A DNA stretch of 64,000 bases, from NCBI GenBank assembly GCA_948474755.1, contig CAOLHI010001671.1:1-64000 (forward strand), read 5' to 3'. Origin of the DNA: Ctenosaura bakeri (taxonomy: Eukaryota > Chordata > Lepidosauria > Squamata > Iguanidae). A program made the translations under genes and the position numbers. The notes below the pieces were generated by a model that saw only the letters and a program-made list of their open reading frames with translations, ran no database searches and had not been told where the DNA came from. Below are positions 61,701-64,000 of this stretch, piece by piece (position 1 is the stretch's first letter; every line of letters starts with the position of its first letter).

Positions 61701-62903
61701 CTAAGCATCTACCAAGAAATTTTAGTTACAGAAGTCATAGTTTTGAGTTCATGGACATTTTTAAAGACTCACATGGATATATTTTTTTAAAATAATGGGT
61801 GTTATTCTACTGTTCCTCATAATGCACTGCCTAAACTAACAAAATGCTTTCTTACAGCATATCTTCTGTACCAGGCAGCAACCACAATCTGGCTCTTTTT
61901 CATGAGAAGGAAACGTGTGCGGCACTTCCAGCCTCTGTAGATCTTCTGAATTAGTGTAGCCAAGTCTTCAAGACGCTGTTTTCTTAGGTCTTCTAATTTG
62001 AAGAGCTACGCAAGATGCAATGGGGGAAAGGAGAGTAAATTAATGTGTTTTAAAATTACCACATTAGTGCCTTCCTCAGCAAAGAAAAGTCACATGGGTT
62101 TAGTCACTGAAGCCTGGATGCGTTCAACTTCAGATCTTCTAACTGAGCTACGAAGCTCAGCAGATAGTGTTTGAAATGATCCCCCTCCCACCCTTATATT
62201 ACTTTAGATTTGGCTTATATACGCAGCAGAATGAGTTGGCAGAGGCTAGAAGTGTACTATACCATTTCAGACTAAAGGGGGAAGCCCTTGTAACGCTTCC
62301 ATGTAGAAAACCCCTCATAGGAAAAAGGGGGCAGCAGGGAATGGGGTAGACTGGAATTAACATGCTAGATTTTATCTCTTTCTCAGGAGTTTTTACACTG
62401 TACACCAGCAGTTCAAAATGGTCTAGCCCATTTCTGTCACCTGAGGCAGATCAAGCCTAAAAGCCTAGGTCATCAGGAGGAAGGACAGAATATAACTTTA
62501 ATGTACATTAACATGTTTACTTTCTTGTCTGCAATTCAGGTCTGCACAATTGTTCTGAGGAATGTACACTAAATGATTGGCGCTGTGACAAAAGCAAATG
62601 CTTTTTCTTTAACTATTCTCTTGTTCTTCTCCAAATCTAGTAAAACTTGACCATTCCACCACTGCATAACAGCCTGAATTTTTCTTTAGGTCAGAATTCA
62701 GCTCTGGAATCTCTCTCTCTCTCTCAATCTCTCTCTCTCCCACACACACACAGTAATAAATCATTACTGAAGCTTTTTTGTCTTAACTGAGAAACATTAG
62801 TTGACATACTGTTCTTGGATTGCGGATGAAGATTTTTGATCTACCCAGGGAAAATTCTTCTTCAGAGATTTCTAACTCACCAAGTAGTACTTCTACACCA
62901 GTT
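31578..62903 (-). CDS. MYO1B: Unconventional myosin-Ib, C-terminal 475 codons (13 exons; 5' part outside window)
   Basis: Myosin-Ib is a membrane-binding, single-headed actin motor. Thirteen exons on the minus strand join in compatible phases (lengths from 5' to 3': 94, 150, 69, 87, 87, 87, 75, 135, 107, 133, 153, 128 and 124 nt), and every junction is AG/GT. In the order encoded they give the end of the motor domain (motif FSLGRSKIFIRNPRT), six IQ motifs starting at about residues 46, 69, 92, 121, 150 and 179 of the visible part, then a basic TH1 tail that contains the pleckstrin-like lipid-binding region and ends in RLLEVAVP. The recognition rests on near-identity with vertebrate myosin-Ib as I know it, especially the repeated IQ units and the tail. 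The first visible exon begins with the last base of a split codon, so the gene continues to the right beyond 64000. No frameshift or stop interrupts the exons. Confidence 0.96.
33264..33634. mobile_element. Tigger-like MITE
   Basis: A 371-bp element with ends cagtcagccctccacattt and caaatgtggtgggatgactg and TA after the right end. The terminal words match those of the elements at 2803-3416 and 51453-51671. It carries no transposase. Confidence 0.75.
33684..33711. repeat. Microsatellite (AAAC)n
   Basis: Seven aaac units. Confidence 0.95.
35285..35412. mobile_element. hAT-like MITE, worn
   Basis: gttgaactacaactccctgac on the left and catctggaaaacatcaggttgg on the right resemble the same MITE plan. 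The middle is degraded. Confidence 0.4.
36887..37014 (-). CDS. MYO1B: MYO1B exon: TH1 tail
   Basis: This 128-nt exon has 42 codons plus two bases of a split Glu codon. It encodes KGDFLFSSDHLIEMATKLY and then LSQTKQKLNIEISD. The acceptor is tcctag and the donor GTATGT. Confidence 0.94.
37190..37342 (-). CDS. MYO1B: MYO1B exon: TH1 tail, PH-like strands
   Basis: This 153-nt, phase-0 exon has 51 codons. It includes ARIFLLTKNNVLLADQ, SGQIKSEVPLGDVIKVS and SQNDGFFAVHLKE. These alternating hydrophobic strands match the pleckstrin-like core of myosin-I tails. The acceptor follows a pyrimidine-rich run (ttcttcctcag); the donor is GTAGGT. Confidence 0.95.
37865..37997 (-). CDS. MYO1B: MYO1B exon: TH1 tail
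   Basis: This 133-nt exon has one base completing a Ser codon, then 44 codons: VGQPFQGAYLEISKNPKY followed by KKLKDAVEEKIIIAEVVN and KINRANGK. It contributes basic residues and the first strands of the pleckstrin-like phosphoinositide-binding fold of TH1. The donor is GTAAAA. Confidence 0.95.
38642..38835 (+). mobile_element. tRNA-derived SINE in MYO1B intron
   Basis: ggccagtgtgatatagcagtt, gaccagagtttgattcccc (B box), tgaccttgggcatgtcacac, and the tail gacttgaaagcatacaac. It lies antisense to MYO1B. Confidence 0.85.
40230..40363. mobile_element. hAT-like palindromic MITE
   Basis: ctccagatgttgttgaactgc on the left faces catctggagggttgcaag on the right, with aactccccc and gagttgggagtc inside. 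Confidence 0.55.
40588..40784 (-). mobile_element. tRNA-derived SINE in MYO1B intron
   Basis: The plus strand reads gttgttgttgtgcgccttcaa at the tail and aaccactgtaccatgccgg at the head. Sense to MYO1B. Confidence 0.8.
41698..41804 (-). CDS. MYO1B: MYO1B exon: TH1 tail
   Basis: This 107-nt exon starts in phase 0 and ends two bases into a codon. It encodes CKKYRDQFTDQKKLVYEEK and then LEASELFKDKKALYPA. The dangling AG is completed by T in the next exon to give Ser. The acceptor is ctatag and the donor GTAATG. Confidence 0.94.
42287..42390 (+). repeat. Left inverted terminal repeat of the DIRS-type element
   Basis: Words such as ttccagcagataaggga, ttgctcct, cctagtaggcaggaaaaag occur here on the plus strand. 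Their counterparts occur inverted at 46340-46440. Confidence 0.65.
42650..42760. repeat. Internal complementary-region-like segment of the DIRS-type element
   Basis: The segment 42649-42691 is the inverse of the left terminal words (ccttatctgctggaaatgaac). Directly beside it, 42696-42745 repeats the terminal words in plus orientation (ttttcccagcagagaagg, catcttacaagac). Opposed terminal words joined head to head are what a DIRS internal complementary region looks like. Confidence 0.55.
42840..43190 (-). pseudogene. Tyrosine recombinase remnant of the DIRS-type element
   Basis: In broken minus-strand frames I read TLDLHRAIWIYLKRTRSF, VSISTLSRWIKF and, at the end, EICKATTWKSPSAFIRHYK. The last block matches the C-terminal catalytic region (H/W followed by Tyr) of DIRS recombinases. 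Stops lie between the blocks. Confidence 0.7.
43649..43960 (-). pseudogene. Reverse transcriptase remnant of the DIRS-type element
   Basis: Minus-strand translation gives YYSIFFLI, then after a stop and frame change ILEVLQLVDFMSLFELWQAYLHIPI and HFQYKVLPFGLLLAPKVFTKV. These are motifs of the DIRS/Gypsy-related RT palm. The conserved Asp usually found before AYLHIPI is replaced (LWQAYL), consistent with decay. Confidence 0.75.
46340..46440 (-). repeat. Right inverted terminal repeat of the DIRS-type element
   Basis: Reverse-complemented, it reads tttcccagcagaagagag, cttgctcc, cctagtagacaggaaaaag in the same order as the left repeat. It lies at the Gag-side end of the element. Confidence 0.65.
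47560..47694 (-). CDS. MYO1B: MYO1B exon: start of TH1 tail
   Basis: This 135-nt, phase-0 exon has 45 codons. It starts MQKYFLEMKNKMPSLSP and ends KRIFHLWR. The stretch NWPARPYLFLDSTHKELK is typical of the first part of the class I myosin TH1 tail. The 5' flanking intron carries the L1 insertion, the 3' flanking intron the DIRS-type element. Confidence 0.95.
47789..47806. repeat. Target-site duplication of the L1 (3' side)
   Basis: The sequence catccagcttcattttta matches 50549-50565 (catccagtttcatttta) with a single substitution and a one-base length difference. This marks the exact insertion boundaries. Confidence 0.85.
47807..50548 (-). mobile_element. 5'-truncated L1 LINE (ORF2 RT to C-terminus), inserted in MYO1B intron
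   Basis: Three long minus-strand blocks (50551-49967, 49684-48977, 48856-48062) encode an L1-type ORF2. They carry reverse transcriptase motifs NYRPISLLN, GQTGFLPGR and FADDVIIF, the thumb region, and the zinc-knuckle-like C-terminal block (CWKCDEKVGTFYHMWRSC). The endonuclease and ORF1 are missing, so the copy is 5'-truncated. The T-rich plus-strand end at 47807-47850 corresponds to the 3' tail. Direct repeats of about 17 bp (47789-47806 and 50549-50565) flank it. The coding blocks are broken by a 250-bp DNA transposon and a few stops. It lies in the same orientation as MYO1B. An Ala replaces the first catalytic Asp (LLAAEKAFD), so this copy could not be active. Confidence 0.93.
49731..49980. 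mobile_element. CpG-rich Tigger/pogo-like MITE nested in the L1
   Basis: This 250-bp element has terminal inverted repeats (cagtagagtcccagttatcc and its complement at the right end) and TA on both sides. That is the hallmark of Tc1/mariner-superfamily insertion. It has no transposase. The interior is strikingly CpG-rich against an AT-rich background. Removing it and one TA brings the L1 reverse transcriptase frame back into register, which proves it inserted after the L1. Confidence 0.92.
50549..50565. repeat. Target-site duplication of the L1 (5' side)
   Basis: This partner of 47789-47806 sits directly at the truncated 5' end of the L1 coding sequence. Confidence 0.85.
51223..51242. repeat. 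Microsatellite (TAGG)n
   Basis: About five tagg units. Confidence 0.9.
51453..51671. mobile_element. Tigger-like MITE
   Basis: It opens with cagtcggccctccatatc followed by words cagattctg, atccacagattcaacc, typical of Tigger-family termini. It closes with ggcctattg and TA. It is inserted at the edge of a CA microsatellite. Confidence 0.7.
51805..51879 (-). CDS. MYO1B: MYO1B exon: end of IQ6, start of tail
   Basis: This 75-nt, phase-0 exon has 25 codons (VRREYRKFFRANAGRK, then IYEFILQKI). It completes the last IQ motif and enters the post-IQ region. The acceptor is atcag and the donor GTATGT. Confidence 0.94.
51880..54629 (-). other. MYO1B intron, about 2.7 kb
   Basis: AT-rich sequence. I see no recognisable transposon, exon or strong repeat. 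Open frames of about 80-120 codons near 52850-53275 have no protein-like signature and are attributed to chance. Confidence 0.75.
54630..54716 (-). CDS. MYO1B: MYO1B cassette exon 2: IQ5/IQ6 unit
   Basis: This 87-nt, phase-0 exon encodes ARRELKRLKEEARRR through VAVIWAYWLGLK. It has the same boundaries, length and repeat register as the exon at 58989-59075. The donor is GTACTC, again without A at +4 or G at +5. Skipping one or both 87-nt exons would give levers with five or four IQ motifs. Confidence 0.94.
55337..55362. repeat. Microsatellite (TG)n with CG variants
   Basis: A TG run ending gcgcacgca. Confidence 0.85.
55975..56240 (-). mobile_element. Dispersed repeat, minus strand, family not certain
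   Basis: attaccatcaagttggtttct, tatggcaaccctatggatgag and ttttctaatgagacatgac resemble a long squamate SINE/LINE tail family. I cannot name it securely. Confidence 0.4.
57587..57762 (+). repeat. Degenerate tandem repeat, three copies, 62-72 bp period
   Basis: cctcagagactcacagg (57587), cctcagagccttgcag (57649) and catcagagccttgcagg (57721) begin three units. Each unit then has a gg(t/c)atct-like word and a T-rich stretch. Confidence 0.55.
58018..58135 (+). mobile_element. Chompy-like MITE fragment
   Basis: It shows the words ttgtggcaccttaaagac, ttttcatggagtgcagtc and a degraded catcagatgca-like segment. These are shared with one arm of the palindrome at 645-847, but no second arm follows. 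Confidence 0.5.
58305..58385. repeat. Short dispersed repeat (acctgggagtaaatcc type)
   Basis: acctgggagtaaatcc, aaactcaataca, agatgtgcactagattgca. The same words appear, worn, at 17420-17475 and 18110-18180. Confidence 0.4.
58989..59075 (-). CDS. MYO1B: MYO1B cassette exon 1: IQ4/IQ5 unit
   Basis: This 87-nt, phase-0 exon encodes 29 residues, from ARRELRRLKEEARNK to IAVIWSYWLGFK. Skipping it removes exactly one IQ repeat and keeps the frame. The donor reads GTACTA, lacking the usual A at +4 and G at +5, so it should pair poorly with U1. A CU-rich tract (on the minus strand) lies about 70 nt upstream of the acceptor. The sequence is strongly similar to the exon at 54630-54716, which points to exon duplication. 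Alternative use of these IQ exons is established for mammalian MYO1B; in this animal it is inferred. Confidence 0.94.
59143..59214 (-). promoter_or_regulatory. CU-rich intronic tract upstream of MYO1B cassette exon
   Basis: The plus strand shows about 70 bases of GA/GAAA/GAAC repeats. In the MYO1B transcript this is a long CUCUCU/UUCUUU tract ending about 67 nt upstream of the 58989-59075 acceptor. Such tracts are typical binding sites for polypyrimidine-tract binding proteins, which often repress weak exons. The regulatory role is inference; what is directly visible is a microsatellite. Confidence 0.4.
59408..59494 (-). CDS. MYO1B: MYO1B exon: IQ3/IQ4 (constitutive 87-nt unit)
   Basis: This is the first of three consecutive 87-nt exons. 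Its 29 codons start ARKLLRELKHQKRC and end TTIAAYWHGAQ. It closes IQ3 and opens IQ4. The donor is GTAGGA. In the known isoforms this exon is retained, and its sequence is more divergent than the two near-duplicate exons that follow. Confidence 0.94.
60852..60920 (-). CDS. MYO1B: MYO1B exon: IQ2/IQ3
   Basis: This 69-nt, phase-0 exon encodes 23 residues (QQKKYQQTKSSAIIVQ then SYIRGWK). It completes IQ2 and starts IQ3. The acceptor is ctgcag and the donor is a near-consensus GTGAGT, in contrast to the weak donors of the two 87-nt exons further on. Confidence 0.94.
61856..62005 (-). CDS. MYO1B: MYO1B exon: IQ1 and most of IQ2
   Basis: This 150-nt, phase-0 exon has a strong donor (GTAAGA). Its 50 codons start LFKLEDLRKQRLEDL, the helix leaving the motor. 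IQ1 follows (LIQKIYRGWKCRTRF), then the first part of IQ2 (IVVAAWYRRYA). These motifs bind calmodulin-type light chains and form the start of the lever arm. Confidence 0.95.
62711..62752. repeat. Microsatellite (CT)n/(CA)n
   Basis: Two CT runs followed by CA units. Confidence 0.9.
62810..62903 (-). CDS. MYO1B: MYO1B exon: end of motor domain
   Basis: This 94-nt exon has acceptor tttgtag and donor GTATGT. After one base of a split codon it encodes 31 residues, including GVEVLLGELEISEEEF and GRSKIFIRNPRT. That is the end of the class I myosin motor, just before the converter/lever-arm junction. It finishes in phase 0, matching the next exon. It is the most 5' exon visible; the rest of the window to 64000 is intron. 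Confidence 0.95.
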
Positions 62904-62937
62904 CTACAAAGCAAACAAAAATTCAAGCTATTACACA

Positions 62938-62967
62938 CAACAACAACAACAACAACAACAACAACCA
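62938..62967. repeat. Microsatellite (CAA)n
   Basis: About nine caa units directly behind the acceptor side of the 62810-62903 exon. Confidence 0.95.
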
Positions 62968-63749
62968 GGCATTTCTTTATATATGCTTCATTTAGTATGA
63001 GCATATTATTGAAGTAGAAAGATATTGTTACCACAGATCCTGTCTTTCCAAGGAAAAAAAAGCCAGTAATTGTCACCTATACAGTCTACAAAATCTGACA
63101 TTCCAACTGTGAAAACAATAAGCAGATTAACAGGAGTCTACTGTAATCACGCAGTTCCATCCAGACTGTGAAACTGCGCAAGCAGTAAAAGTATATCCTA
63201 TGTTTTAATTAGGGATACTTGAAGAATTCAGCATTTGTGATTCCTATATGAAGTATTACTATCTGTATATCTCACACAAAAATGAAGATCAGAACTAAGA
63301 TTTTGTAGTATTCCAAAGGCTGTGATGTGGTTTTTAGCAATTTAAATGTTTTTAAATGTCTCCATGTATGCATTTAATGTTGATTTTTGATCATTTCCTT
63401 CAAAAAGCAGAAATGGAACAGAACCATGACTAAAAATACGGAGCCGTGCAAGACGGATTGCAAACTGTTTAGAAAATTACTGATTAACCTACCACCAGGT
63501 CAATAACACATACAGCTCTCAGCAGGATGTAAATAATCATAGAACAAAATAAATTGCCAAGGTTGGTAAAGATTCTGAACACTTCCAATTACTTTAGTTT
63601 GAAAAGTGAGAAGGGCTAAGATAAACACAAGAAACCACCTTTCAACCAGTGTTTGCCCAATCTTTGTAACACTTTTACCACATTTCAGTTTCCAGGGGAA
63701 AATACGGGCGTGGTGTTTACGTTGGGAACACCAAATAACCCCATGACTA

Positions 63750-63917
63750 CCATATTTGCTGGCGTATAAGATACACCAGCATATAAGACGCACCCCTTTT
63801 ATCTGATGGCAAATGCTATTTGCTGGCGTATAAGATGCACTGGGGTATAAGACGCACCCCATTTTCAAACAGTATTTTTCAGGGAAAAAAGTGGTTCTTA
63901 TACACCAGCAAATAGGG
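63750..63917. mobile_element. Mariner-type MITE with TA duplication
   Basis: A 168-bp element with inverted ends ccatatttgctggcgtataag and its counterpart at the right end (cttatacaccagcaaatagg). TA precedes and follows it. The word ggcgtataaga recurs four times inside. Confidence 0.7.
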
Positions 63918-64000
63918 TACTTTGTACCTGGCTAAATTTTTTTCTTGCCCTGCCCAGATTGTGGCCAAACAAATAATCTGAATAGTCACACACAGAAACC

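Larger units (their letters stand above)
59495..62809 (-). other. MYO1B introns between 59495 and 62809 (three introns around the 60852 and 61856 exons)
   Basis: The intronic pieces are 59495-60851, 60921-61855 and 62006-62809. Apart from a CT/CA microsatellite (62711-62752) I see no confident repeats. A stretch with repeated aaccatga-type words near 61255-61330 may be a transposon fragment. Confidence 0.7.
62904..64000 (-). other. MYO1B intron running off the right edge
   Basis: It contains a CAA microsatellite (62938-62967) and a small mariner-type MITE (63750-63917). The preceding motor-domain exon is not in the window. Confidence 0.8.

Overview
This window looks like a squamate reptile nuclear genome, most likely a lizard; the species cannot be named from the sequence. 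The reasons are a vertebrate gene with short exons and kilobase introns, and a transposon mix typical of squamates: CR1, L1, RTE-BovB and DIRS-type retroelements, tRNA-derived SINEs, and many hAT (SPIN-like), Harbinger and Tigger/mariner MITEs.

The only protein-coding gene I can support is MYO1B (unconventional myosin-Ib) on the minus strand. Thirteen coding exons between 62903 and 31578 form one unbroken chain of compatible splice phases (475 codons plus stop). They encode the end of the motor domain, a six-IQ lever arm and the whole TH1 tail. A 3' UTR of about 1.6 kb runs down to a poly(A) signal near 30013. The start codon and most of the motor lie beyond the right edge. Two adjacent 87-nt exons (58989-59075 and 54630-54716) each encode one repeating IQ unit. 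Both can be skipped without a frameshift and both have weak 5' splice sites, which fits the known 4/5/6-IQ isoforms of this gene.

Positions 1 to about 29990 are downstream intergenic DNA. I found no supportable gene there, only layered mobile elements: an RTE-BovB remnant interrupted by a Tigger-like MITE carrying a minisatellite (1933-4025), CR1 remnants (7165-7876, 26264-29042), a SPIN-like hAT with GC-rich cargo (11653-12406), two related Harbinger elements with 3-bp target duplications (4881-5300, 13603-14031), two large palindromes (645-847, 10901-11080), a three-copy unclassified repeat and several SINEs.

The MYO1B introns hold further insertions. A degraded DIRS-type tyrosine-recombinase retrotransposon lies at 42287-46440. 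A 5'-truncated L1 with a clear target-site duplication lies at 47807-50548 and is itself split by a CpG-rich Tigger-like element (49731-49980). Other SINEs and MITEs are scattered. I found no prokaryotic features, CRISPR arrays or evident undescribed gene system. The most informative signals are the cassette-exon architecture and the nested transposon history.
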